This document shows positions 44,954 to 53,454 of a stretch of DNA of 64,000 nt, piece after piece (positions within the stretch are counted from its first letter, which is position 1; each line of letters starts with the position of its first letter). Source of the DNA: CAYSQW01 sp964433135 (GTDB taxonomy: Bacteria; Acidobacteriota; Aminicenantia; Aminicenantales; Aminicenantaceae); contig CAYSQW010000005.1 of NCBI GenBank assembly GCA_964433135.1, positions 53,144 to 117,143 on the forward strand, given 5' to 3'. The notes below the pieces were generated by a model that did not search any database, had not been told where the DNA came from, and saw nothing but the letters and a program-made list of their open reading frames with translations. The translations under genes and the position numbers were made by a program.

Positions 44954-46382
44954 CATAACGGCCCTGCTTCCGCTTTCGATCCCTTTGGCCGGAGCACTGA
45001 CCACCATGCTGCTGGAAGTTTTTCTCAAGCGGAGAGACAAGAGCTACCTGGCTTACCTTTCTATCATTTTCCTGCTCGGGAATATCCTGATGAGCTTTCG
45101 CTGCTGGGGAAAAGATTACACATATTTCGGCCGGATGCTTCATTGGGACAATCCTTCTCTCGTGTTTTCCATGCTTTTGAACCTGGCGGTTGTTTTCGTT
45201 GTGCTGATCTCCATAAGTTATATATCAAGGCAGGGGGCCAATCACGGCGAATTCTACTCTCTCCTTTTATTCGCCTTAACCGGGGCTCTGATCATGGTCA
45301 GCACCGCCGATCTGCTGGTCATCTTTCTCGGCCTTGAGGTTCTGTCTATATCCAGTTATGCTTTGGCCGGGATAAAGAGGAGTGACGATCGATCTTCAGA
45401 AGCGGCGGTCAAATACTTCCTCCTCGGGAGTTTCGCGGCGGCCTTCCTGATCTACGGCATCGCCCTGCTTTACGGCGCTTTTCATGCCACCGGGTTGCAG
45501 CAAATCCTTCATGATTTTCAGTCCGCTTCCGGGCCGCCTTGGATGGCGCTTTTGGGCTTGGGATTCGTTTTGATCGGCTTCGGATTCAAGATCGCCCTGA
45601 TACCGTTTCACATGTGGACCCCCGATGTCTATCAGGGCGCTCCCACACCTGTTACGGCCTTTTTCTCCGTAGTTCCCAAAGCCGTGGGATTCGCCGTGCT
45701 GCTGCGGTTTTTTCGGCCGGATTGGCCTGCCCTGCTCGAGTCACCGATCATCGTCGGAATCCTCACGGGCCTTGCTGTTCTGACCATGGTTGGCGGAAAC
45801 CTGCTGGCTCTTCGCCAGACGGATGTCAAACGCATCCTGGCTTATTCCAGTATCGCCCACGCAGGCTATCTTTTGGTGGCGATAATCGCCCGGGATGCCG
45901 CCTCCCTGATGTTCTACCTTATCGTTTATCTTTTCATGAACGTGGGTGCGTTCTCCGCGGTCATCGTCATGAGCCGAGACGGACACGAGTACACGGAATT
46001 GGAAGACTACGCCGGGATTGGATTCCGTTACCCCTGGCTGGGAGCCTGTTTCGCGGTGTTCCTCTTTTCTTTAGCCGGATTCCCGCCTACCGGTGGATTC
46101 TTGGCGAAATTCTATGTCTTTGCAGCCGGAGTACGCGAAGGACTCATCCCCCTGGTCGTAATCGCGGTGTTGGCCAGCCTCATTTCCGTTTATTATTATC
46201 TCCGGATCATCGTCGTCATGTATATGCGTCCCCCTTCGCCGAACCTCGTCATAAATCTCAAGAACCAGGCGCTTTTTCTGGTGCTTTTCCTCTGTCTATA
46301 CGGAGTTCTGCGTATGGGATTGTTTCCTGGAAATATCCTGCTCTTCATCAAGCAGGCGGTTCTTTCCATCGCGGCATTCTAA
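44946..46382 (+). CDS. nuoN: NADH-quinone oxidoreductase subunit N
   Basis: 478 residues. Third antiporter-like subunit: LLVIFLGLEVLSISSYALAG, YFLLGSFAAAFLIYGIALLY, FKIALIPFHMWTPDVYQGAPTPVTAF and RILAYSSIAHAGYLL. It begins inside the last codons of nuoM (8-base overlap), closing the operon. No terminator was recognised after it. Confidence 0.95.
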   Translation: MTDITALLPLSIPLAGALTTMLLEVFLKRRDKSYLAYLSIIFLLGNILMSFRCWGKDYTYFGRMLHWDNPSLVFSMLLNLAVVFVVLISISYISRQGANHGEFYSLLLFALTGALIMVSTADLLVIFLGLEVLSISSYALAGIKRSDDRSSEAAVKYFLLGSFAAAFLIYGIALLYGAFHATGLQQILHDFQSASGPPWMALLGLGFVLIGFGFKIALIPFHMWTPDVYQGAPTPVTAFFSVVPKAVGFAVLLRFFRPDWPALLESPIIVGILTGLAVLTMVGGNLLALRQTDVKRILAYSSIAHAGYLLVAIIARDAASLMFYLIVYLFMNVGAFSAVIVMSRDGHEYTELEDYAGIGFRYPWLGACFAVFLFSLAGFPPTGGFLAKFYVFAAGVREGLIPLVVIAVLASLISVYYYLRIIVVMYMRPPSPNLVINLKNQALFLVLFLCLYGVLRMGLFPGNILLFIKQAVLSIAAF

Positions 46383-46461
46383 CCGCCTGCACGATACTCA
46401 AGCCTCTTACGGAACAGGATCCTCTGTTGGACTCACTCCCGAGTCAAATCTGACACGAAGC

Positions 46462-46965
46462 TCATCGGATATCTTCATCCTCGCTCGGCACATCATCTTC
46501 TTCATCATCCGCATCCCCGTAGAGAATGCGAAGTTTGGCATCGATCAACTCGTCATGTCTCAAACGCAAAAGCTTTGCCAACACGTGCACAAAATGATCT
46601 TCATATTTATCCAGCTTGTCGTCGGCATAGATGATTTTCCAGGCCGATTCGATGATCTTGATTTTCTCCTCGCGGGAATATTTTTGATTGATCAGGTTGG
46701 TGAATTCCCACAGATCGACGCTTTCTTCTCTTTTTTCACCGGCGATCCGCATCATAGCCTCCAGCGCTTCCTCCGGGATGGAAAACTCATTTTGGAGGAT
46801 CGCCTTTGTGGTATCCTCCTCCACACTGCTGAATTCGAAATCCGACTTGGCGATTTCGAGCAGGATAACGCAGGTGGCGATGTGCGTTCTGTCGAATTTT
46901 TCAGGTTCGGCGGGAGAAGGCTCACTTAAAAGGCTGTTCAGTAATTTTTCCTTCCAACTGGGCAT
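46462..46965 (-). CDS. TerB-like tellurite-resistance-family protein
   Basis: 167 residues, cytoplasmic. The core resembles TerB/co-chaperone-DjlA-type domains: ATCVILLEIAKSDFEFSS, FSIPEEALEAMM, and later INQKYSREEKIKIIESAWKI and IYADDKLDKYEDHFVH with acidic residues where metal may bind. The C-terminus is a run of Asp/Glu. Start chosen at the ATG with GAGGAG upstream; an earlier in-frame start adds 20 residues. Function unknown; it is often a stress-linked or membrane-associated scaffold. Confidence 0.7.
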   Translation of the reverse strand: MPSWKEKLLNSLLSEPSPAEPEKFDRTHIATCVILLEIAKSDFEFSSVEEDTTKAILQNEFSIPEEALEAMMRIAGEKREESVDLWEFTNLINQKYSREEKIKIIESAWKIIYADDKLDKYEDHFVHVLAKLLRLRHDELIDAKLRILYGDADDEEDDVPSEDEDIR

Positions 46966-47132
46966 TTCAGATACTCTCCTCACGGGACGAACCGGAATGT
47001 CCCGATTGACTTCTATATATGACAATCCATCATAATCCGTAGCGAACCCCTCGTCAACAAGTTGCCCATTTCATAACTCGTTCCTATCCATGATTGATTC
47101 AGCCCACTCATTACTCCCCCCTCACCATATGC

Positions 47133-47161
47133 TTGATATCCCGGCCCCGTAAGTTTAGAAT
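47133..47161 (+). promoter_or_regulatory. Putative promoter of the M49 peptidase gene
   Basis: TTGATA at 47133-47138 and TAGAAT at 47156-47161 with a 17-base spacer; start near 47168, RBS AAGAGGTG before the ATG. Confidence 0.45.
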
Positions 47162-47189
47162 AAAAGATAAATAAGCTTATAAGAGGTGA

Positions 47190-49247
47190 ATGATGAAAAG
47201 AACTGTGATTCTTTTGGTTATGATGGCGCTTATGCTGTCTATCCACTGTACAAAAGGAGAACAAGCCAAAACCGGCGATGAAGCGGAATTTCAATATTTC
47301 GTGGAACAATTCGCCGATATCAAGATCGGGCGCTTTCAGATTCCCGGTTTCGATGAGCTGGCTCCCAAACAAAAAGAAATGCTGTATTATCTCTACGAAG
47401 CGGCCCTGTGCGGCAGGGATCTCTTTTACGACCAGAATTACAAATACAATCTGAAGATCCGCCGCACCCTGGATGCAATCGCCTCCGGCTATACCGGGGA
47501 TCAAGAGAGCGCTGAATATCATGATTTCATGACCTACGCGAAACGGATCTGGTTTTCAAACGGGATCCATCATCATTATTCCACGGATAAGATCCTGCCC
47601 GAGTTTTCCCGTGAATATTTCGAAGAATTGATCAGGAATACCGCGGAAGCCGACTTGCCCATGGAGGAGGGAGAGGATATCGAGGAGTTTATCGCCACGC
47701 TTAGGCCGCTTATTTTCGATCCTTCGATCGCCCCCAAACGCGTCAGCACGGACAGCACAGGAGACCTCATACGGGATTCGGCAAATAATTATTATGAGAA
47801 CGTTTCACAAAGAGAAGTAGAGCGGTTTTATGCCGCCATGATCGACCGATCGGACCCCACCCCGATCTCTTACGGACTCAATTCCAAGCTGATAAAGGAA
47901 AACGGTAAAATAAGGGAAAAGGTCTGGAAGGTCGGCGGCATGTACGATCCGGCGATCAAAAAGGTCGTCTACTGGCTGGAGAAAGCCGCCTCGGTGGCTG
48001 AGAATGAGACACAGAAAAAAGCCCTCGATCTCCTGATCGCCTATTACCGAAGCGGCGACCTGAGAGATTGGGATGCTTACAGCATCGCCTGGACGCAGGA
48101 TACGGACTCACGCATCGACGTCGTCAACGGCTTCATCGAAACCTACGGAGATCCCCTCAGCCACCGCGCAAGTTGGGAATCCGTGGTTTCCTTCCGCGAT
48201 GAAGTCGCCACGCGACGAGCTAAAACCATCAGCGACAATGCCCAGTGGTTTGAAGACAACTCTCCTATCGCGGATGAACACAAGCGAGAGAGCGTCAAAG
48301 GCGTATCCGCCAAAGTCATTACGGTGGTCGCCCTGGGCGGCGACACGTCCCCGAATCCTCCCATCGGCATCAACCTTCCCAATCCCACTTGGATCCGCAA
48401 ACAGCACGGCTCCAAATCGGTGACTCTCGGCAACGTCACCTTCGCCTATGGAAAAGTGGCGGAAGGCGCGGGTACGCTGGAAGAGTTCGCCTACTCCTCC
48501 GAAGAGATCGAACGCGCCAAGAAATACGGTGACCTGGCCGGAAATCTGCATACGGATATGCATGAAGTCATCGGTCATGCTTCCGGACAAATCAATCCCG
48601 GCGTAGGCCCTCCCCGGGAAACCTTGAAAAACTATGCCGCCGCCATCGAGGAAACCAGGGCCGACCTGGTTGCTCTCTACTACATGATGGACGAAAAGCT
48701 GATCGAGATGGGCGTTGTCCCCTCCCTCGAAGTGGGAAAAGCCGACTACGACGCAAGCATCCGCAACGGCATGATCGGACAGCTGACCCGGATCAAGCTC
48801 GGCGACGATATCGAACAGGCCCATATGCGTAACCGTCAGTTAAACGCACATTGGGCTTATGAGCTCGGGAAAGCCGACAACGTCATCGAAAAAAAGACCC
48901 GCGACGGCAAGACATTTTACGTCGTTAACGACTATCAGAAACTCCGCACCATCTTCGGGACCATGCTCAAGGAAATCCAGCGCATCACCTCGGAAGGCGA
49001 TTTCGACGCCGCCAAGAACCTCATCGAAACGTATGCCGTTAAGATCGATCCGGAACTTCACAAAGAGGTCCTGGACCGCTTCGAGAAACTGAACATCGCT
49101 CCCTACAGCGGATTCATTGTCCCTCAGCTGGTTCCCGTCATGGAGGGAGACGCCATCGTCGACGTCAAGGTTGAGTACCCAATGGATTTCACGCAGCAGA
49201 TGCTTTTCTTCGGAAGGGAATATTCATTTTTGCCCAACGAAAACTGA
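47190..49247 (+). CDS. Exported M49 dipeptidyl-peptidase III
   Basis: 685 residues with a lipoprotein-type signal (LVMMALMLSIHC). It is a zinc metallopeptidase: HEVIGH at residues 458-463 is the HEXXGH motif and EETRAD at 487-492 the second zinc/catalytic motif of the M49 family. It releases dipeptides from the N-terminus of oligopeptides. The M49 family is mostly cytosolic; the signal here implies an exported or lipid-anchored form. It would supply dipeptides together with the S9 and M24 enzymes in this window. Confidence 0.92.
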   Translation: MMKRTVILLVMMALMLSIHCTKGEQAKTGDEAEFQYFVEQFADIKIGRFQIPGFDELAPKQKEMLYYLYEAALCGRDLFYDQNYKYNLKIRRTLDAIASGYTGDQESAEYHDFMTYAKRIWFSNGIHHHYSTDKILPEFSREYFEELIRNTAEADLPMEEGEDIEEFIATLRPLIFDPSIAPKRVSTDSTGDLIRDSANNYYENVSQREVERFYAAMIDRSDPTPISYGLNSKLIKENGKIREKVWKVGGMYDPAIKKVVYWLEKAASVAENETQKKALDLLIAYYRSGDLRDWDAYSIAWTQDTDSRIDVVNGFIETYGDPLSHRASWESVVSFRDEVATRRAKTISDNAQWFEDNSPIADEHKRESVKGVSAKVITVVALGGDTSPNPPIGINLPNPTWIRKQHGSKSVTLGNVTFAYGKVAEGAGTLEEFAYSSEEIERAKKYGDLAGNLHTDMHEVIGHASGQINPGVGPPRETLKNYAAAIEETRADLVALYYMMDEKLIEMGVVPSLEVGKADYDASIRNGMIGQLTRIKLGDDIEQAHMRNRQLNAHWAYELGKADNVIEKKTRDGKTFYVVNDYQKLRTIFGTMLKEIQRITSEGDFDAAKNLIETYAVKIDPELHKEVLDRFEKLNIAPYSGFIVPQLVPVMEGDAIVDVKVEYPMDFTQQMLFFGREYSFLPNEN

Positions 49248-49270
49248 CCCGGGAGAAAGACAAGCGGTCG

Positions 49271-50437
49271 TTAAACGAGGCCGTTCTCACGAATGGGCTT
49301 ATTCTCGAGGATTCGCCCCGGGCTGAAAATGGAAAGGTCGAGAGAAAACGATTTCCCTAAGATCAGCTCCGTGAGATACCGCCCTACGGCAGGAGCCTGC
49401 TGGAGGCCGTGCCCTGAGAATCCATTGGCCAGATAAAAACCTTTGAGTTCCGGCCACTCGCCCAGGATGGCATTGCCGTCCAGCCGATTGACCGCGTAGA
49501 GTCCGCCCCACCCCCGTATGAGCTTGAGGGTGTCGAAAGCGGGAACAAACTTCGCCAATTCGGGCCACAAGATTTCATAAAAGCGTTTGGAATCCCATTT
49601 GAAATCGAATCCGACAGGATCGTCGGACATGGAGCGTCCCAAAAGAATGGTTCCCCCCGTCTCGGTGCGAAAATACAAACCCGAGGGAAGAACCGTGAGC
49701 GGCAGCGGCTCTTTCGGCTTCACCGCCGTATCCAGTGCAAAAACCTGACGTTTCACCGGCTCAATGGGAAGCGCGACCCCGGCGGTGGCGGCCACCTCCG
49801 CGGCCCAGGCGCCGGCGCAGTTGACCACGATCGGAGCATGCATACAATCTCCCGATCCGATTTCCACCCCGATGGCCGAATCCCCATCTTGCAGCACGCG
49901 AACCACCCGGTCCGTTCGGTATTCGACTCCCCGGGATCGAGCCCCCGCTCGATAATTCATGAGCATGGCATACGCATCACAGTACCCGTCCCGAAGACCG
50001 AAAGTCCCCCCCTCCAGCCCATCCATAGCATAGAGCGGATAACGCCCTTGGGTCTTCTCAGGAGACCACCATTCTATCCCGCCGCCCAGGTAATTCTGCA
50101 GAACCATGGCCTCCCTGGCGGAATACAGACCGGCGGTATCAATGAGGAACAGATTGCCTTCCCGTCTAAATCCGATATCCCACCGATCCTCTTTCGTTAT
50201 CTCTTTCTGAATGCTTTCGAGAACCTCTAAGGCATACAGCGAAGCTTGAATGTTTTCCTTCAGGCTGAACTGCACCCTGATATTTGCCAGGGACAAAGTG
50301 GTGGATGCTCTTTCATAGGTCGGATCGGGCTCCAAGACGACAATGCGCAGGGATGGGTCGGAACGGCACAAGGCGCAAGCCGCCGTACTGCCCACGATGC
50401 CCCCCCCGATGATGACGATATCGAATTTTTGTGCCAT
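49271..50437 (-). CDS. FAD-dependent oxidoreductase (DAO/glycine-oxidase family)
   Basis: 388 residues. The N-terminal FDIVIIGGGIVGSTAACAL is the FAD-binding GxGxxG motif. Other DAO-family features are VVLEPDPTYERASTT, VVNCAGAWAAEVAATAGV, LPSGLYFRTETGGTILLGRS and YLANGFSGHGLQQAPAVGRY. It oxidises the alpha-carbon or N-alkyl groups of amino acids such as D-amino acids, sarcosine, proline or glycine. Its 3' end approaches the M49 gene, and rnpB is 28 bases upstream of its start, on the same strand. Confidence 0.87.
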   Translation of the reverse strand: MAQKFDIVIIGGGIVGSTAACALCRSDPSLRIVVLEPDPTYERASTTLSLANIRVQFSLKENIQASLYALEVLESIQKEITKEDRWDIGFRREGNLFLIDTAGLYSAREAMVLQNYLGGGIEWWSPEKTQGRYPLYAMDGLEGGTFGLRDGYCDAYAMLMNYRAGARSRGVEYRTDRVVRVLQDGDSAIGVEIGSGDCMHAPIVVNCAGAWAAEVAATAGVALPIEPVKRQVFALDTAVKPKEPLPLTVLPSGLYFRTETGGTILLGRSMSDDPVGFDFKWDSKRFYEILWPELAKFVPAFDTLKLIRGWGGLYAVNRLDGNAILGEWPELKGFYLANGFSGHGLQQAPAVGRYLTELILGKSFSLDLSIFSPGRILENKPIRENGLV

Positions 50438-50464
50438 CTATTGTTTTCGCTGAATAAGAAAGAT

Positions 50465-50853
50465 GACCGGAGCAGGCCGTAAGCCGAATTTTGTCTCCGC
50501 CGTTTCCGGCGGCGGTGGTTATTTCTCTAGCCCGCCGGTTGCCCGGCGGATCAAGCGACCTACCCGCCCCTTGAGACGGGCCGCCTCATGCGGGGCCAAT
50601 TTGGTCTTGCACCGGATGGGGTTTGCCGTGCGGCCGATGTCACCATCGGTCCGGTGAGCTCTTACCTCACCTTTTCACCCTTACTCCGAAGAAAGGCTTG
50701 GACGCCGGTCCTTCAGGGCGGTGTGTTTTCTGTGGCACTTTCCTCCAATCGCTCGGAGTCGCCGTTAGCGACCATCCTGCCCGGTGGAGTTCGGACTTTC
50801 CTCCCCTCCCTCCCGTTTCCGGGAGGAAGCAGCAACCACCTCACCTACTCCAG
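50465..50853 (-). ncRNA. rnpB: RNase P RNA, class A
   Basis: About 389 bases. Conserved elements in order on the minus strand: GAGGAAAGTCCGAAC near the 5' end, the central ACAGAAA, GGTAAGAGCTCACCGG, and near the 3' end GACAAAATTCGGCTTA with the closing GGCCTGCTCCGGTC that pairs with GGAGTAGG at the 5' side. It is the catalytic RNA that trims tRNA 5' leaders. Its first ~90 bases overlap, in the same direction, the final codons of the NtrC-type regulator. Confidence 0.93.
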
Positions 50854-52222
50854 TCTTTATCTTTATACCATATTGTTCCATTTTTTTGTAAAGATTGCTT
50901 CGCGGAGTATCGATCGCACGCGCTGTTTGAGATATATTCCAGTCGTTTTCTTCCAATTTCGACAGGATGAATTCTTTTTCGGCGATCTCACGAAATTCCT
51001 TAAGCTTCTGGATATTTTGCATGACGGGAAGGGAGGCTTTGTCATTCCCGGTCAAATGCTTAGCCACATCTTTTTTTTGGATGACATCGCTTTCCGACAT
51101 GATAAGCAGCCGTTCGATGACGTTTTTCAGTTCTCTTACATTTCCTTTCCAAGGATACGCTATCATCGTCTGAATCGCCTCGTCGGAAAATCGTTTTCGC
51201 TTGAAATTGCTCTCATTGACGAAGTAATCGCAAAAATAATCAACCAGCAGAGGGATATCCTCTTTTTTTTCCCGTAAAGAAGGGGACGTGATGGGAACCA
51301 CATTCAGCCGAAAAAAAAGGTCTTCACGGAAGTTCCCATCGGCAATTTCCTGTTTGAGGTCCTTATTGGTGGCGGCGATCACGCGCACATCGACGGTATC
51401 GATTCTGGCGGATCCGACCTTCTGAACTTCTCCTTCCTCAAGCACCCGCAGCACCTTGGCCTGGGTTTTCAAACTCATATCGGCTATCTCATCCAGAAAT
51501 ATGGATCCGCCGTCAGCCAACTCGAATTTTCCCAGTTTTTTTTCGGTGGCTCCGGTAAAAGCGCCCTTCATGTGTCCGAATAATTCGCTTTCGATCAATT
51601 CTTCCGGAATCGCCGCGCAGTTCACCTGAACGAAAGGCTCTTTGCTCCGCAGGCTTCTCTGATGGATGGCCCGCGCGATCAGTTCCTTTCCGGTTCCGCT
51701 TTCTCCGTATATGATAACCGTCGCCTGCGTCGGCGCGGCCTTTTTTATGTCTTCCCACAGCGTGGTCATCAAAGGATGACCGCCTATGAGCTCATAGCTT
51801 TTCGCTGCTTTCCTGCTGAATTCCACACAAGCGCGACGCAGTTTCTTCTGGCTGAGTGCATTTCGGATGCTCAACAGAACCCGTTCTCGATGCAGCGGCT
51901 TCTCAATGAAATCGTAAGCTCCCAACTTTGTGGCTTCCACCGCGGTTTTTACAGTCCCATGCCCGGAGACCATAATCACTTCTGGAGTATACGGCCGTTT
52001 CTTGATCTCGGCCAGCACATCCAAACCGTCTCGTCCGGGAAGCTGAATGTCCAGCATGACCAAATCCAATCCGACGATGTCTTCCACGGCATCCAGGGCT
52101 TCTTCACCGCTGGAAGCCTCCAAGATGGAATACCCCTCATATTCGAGAATCATCTTCAGGGAACGCCGGATATTCTCTTCGTCATCCACCACCAGGATTT
52201 TTGCTTTTCTTTGTTTACTCAT
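50765..52222 (-). CDS. NtrC-family sigma-54 response regulator
   Basis: 485 residues. Receiver at 1-120 (ILVVDDEENIRRSLKMILEYEG, VMLDIQLPG with the phospho-Asp). AAA+ sigma-54 activator domain at ~145-380 with Walker A GESGTGKELIARAI and the GAFTGA loop. A Fis-type HTH near the end (NDWNISQTARAIDTPRSNLYKKMEQYG). It activates sigma-54 promoters when phosphorylated; its kinase is not adjacent. About the last 28 residues (TGVGEVVAASSRKREGG onward) are encoded by the 5' part of rnpB and go beyond the usual end of the HTH. Confidence 0.95.
   Translation of the reverse strand: MSKQRKAKILVVDDEENIRRSLKMILEYEGYSILEASSGEEALDAVEDIVGLDLVMLDIQLPGRDGLDVLAEIKKRPYTPEVIMVSGHGTVKTAVEATKLGAYDFIEKPLHRERVLLSIRNALSQKKLRRACVEFSRKAAKSYELIGGHPLMTTLWEDIKKAAPTQATVIIYGESGTGKELIARAIHQRSLRSKEPFVQVNCAAIPEELIESELFGHMKGAFTGATEKKLGKFELADGGSIFLDEIADMSLKTQAKVLRVLEEGEVQKVGSARIDTVDVRVIAATNKDLKQEIADGNFREDLFFRLNVVPITSPSLREKKEDIPLLVDYFCDYFVNESNFKRKRFSDEAIQTMIAYPWKGNVRELKNVIERLLIMSESDVIQKKDVAKHLTGNDKASLPVMQNIQKLKEFREIAEKEFILSKLEENDWNISQTARAIDTPRSNLYKKMEQYGIKIKTGVGEVVAASSRKREGGEESPNSTGQDGR
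50862..50892 (-). promoter_or_regulatory. Putative rnpB promoter inside the response-regulator gene
   Basis: On the minus strand TTTACA (50892-50887) and TATAAA (50867-50862) with a 19-base spacer. The RNA 5' end at about 50853-50855 is 7-9 bases after the -10, as expected. Both hexamers lie within codons of the regulator. Confidence 0.5.
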
Positions 52223-52423
52223 TCGACTTACGCCTCGCTTTCAGTTCCCCAAAAAAGGGGCGATGTGCATGCCCCATGCCGCTTATCAACGATACAATCA
52301 AAATGATATAACAGGTGGATTCAAATGGCAACCGGACAGATATTTTTGGCGCTTCGAACACCGATCCCACCACCTTCAATCGCTTTTTCCGTCTGGAAAC
52401 GAGGCGAGAACCTTCGAATCCGG

Positions 52424-52452
52424 TTGTCACGATCCGCTGTTTCATGTAAACT
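52424..52452 (+). promoter_or_regulatory. Putative promoter of the K+ channel gene
   Basis: TTGTCA at 52424-52429 and TAAACT at 52447-52452 with a 17-base spacer. Transcription would start at about 52459, three bases before the GTG, without a ribosome binding site. Confidence 0.4.
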
Positions 52453-52461
52453 GAATACACC

Positions 52462-53454
52462 GTGTGGAAACCCTTCCTTCTCATTTTTTTGATGATTCTC
52501 ATCGGGACATTCGGCTTTCATTTTATTGAGGATATGGCCCCCCTGGATGCCTTCTACATGACGATCATCACGATCTTTACGGTAGGATACCGGGAAGTCC
52601 AACCCCTATCCCCGGCCGGTCAGATATTCACCATATTCGTCATCCTGGGTGGAGTGGGCACGGTTTTATATGCGTTCACAAAAATTGCCGAGATTATATT
52701 CGGGGGGGGACTACAGTCCTTTCTGCGGAGAAAACGAATGGAAAAACGCTTGCGAAACATCAAGGATCATTACATTATCTGCGGCCACGGACGCACGGGC
52801 CGTACGGTGCATGAACGGCTTCTGGAAGAAGGAGTCGCGTTCGTCGCCATCGACAACAGCGAGGACAAGCTTGAATGCCTGAAGGACAACCCTGACTGTC
52901 TTTTCATAAAGGGAGACGCCACCCAAGAGGAAGTGCTTTTGGCCGCAGGGATCAAGCGCGCCAAGGGACTGGCCGCGCTCCTGAGTACGGATGCAGACAA
53001 TCTTTATCTGTCCTTCACCGCAAAACTGCTCGTGCCGTCGCTTTTCATCCTGGCCAAAGCCACTGAAGAAGCCGCGGAAAAAAAGCTGCTTCAGATCGGA
53101 GCCAACCGCATCGTCAGCCCGTATCGGTTCTCTGCCCTGAAGATCGCTCAAGGACTTCTGCGTCCGACCGTCGTCGATTTTATCGACCTGATCATCCGGC
53201 GCAAGGAGCTGTCGCTTTCCATGGAAGAATTCATCGTCAATAAAGATTCCGTGCTCAAGGATCGAAGCCTCGCCGAAAGCGACATCCGCCGACAAGCCAA
53301 CGTCATCGTGGTCGCCAATAAAAAACGCGGGGCCGATATCGTGTTCAATCCCGCGTCCAGCATGAAAATCGAAGTGGGAGACTCTCTTCTGGTTTTGGGA
53401 GACACGCATGCCATGCAGTTATTCGAAAATTCGTTCATCAAGGGAGCTGGATGA
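52462..53454 (+). CDS. Potassium channel with RCK (TrkA-N/TrkA-C) domain
   Basis: 330 residues. Two membrane helices flank the pore segment IITIFTVGYREVQPLS, a K+ selectivity filter. Then a TrkA-N (RCK) Rossmann domain starts HYIICGHGRTGRTVHERLLEEG, and a TrkA-C domain ends SMKIEVGDSLLVLGD. It is a Kch/MthK-type gated channel responding to NAD(H) or Ca2+. The GTG start follows a putative promoter directly. The stop overlaps the M16 gene start. Confidence 0.9.
   Translation: MWKPFLLIFLMILIGTFGFHFIEDMAPLDAFYMTIITIFTVGYREVQPLSPAGQIFTIFVILGGVGTVLYAFTKIAEIIFGGGLQSFLRRKRMEKRLRNIKDHYIICGHGRTGRTVHERLLEEGVAFVAIDNSEDKLECLKDNPDCLFIKGDATQEEVLLAAGIKRAKGLAALLSTDADNLYLSFTAKLLVPSLFILAKATEEAAEKKLLQIGANRIVSPYRFSALKIAQGLLRPTVVDFIDLIIRRKELSLSMEEFIVNKDSVLKDRSLAESDIRRQANVIVVANKKRGADIVFNPASSMKIEVGDSLLVLGDTHAMQLFENSFIKGAG

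Noticed and set aside
43757..45040. 427-codon minus-strand frame opposite nuoM
   Set aside because: Composition (Asp/His/Gln-rich) is that of a reverse complement of hydrophobic codons, not a protein family.
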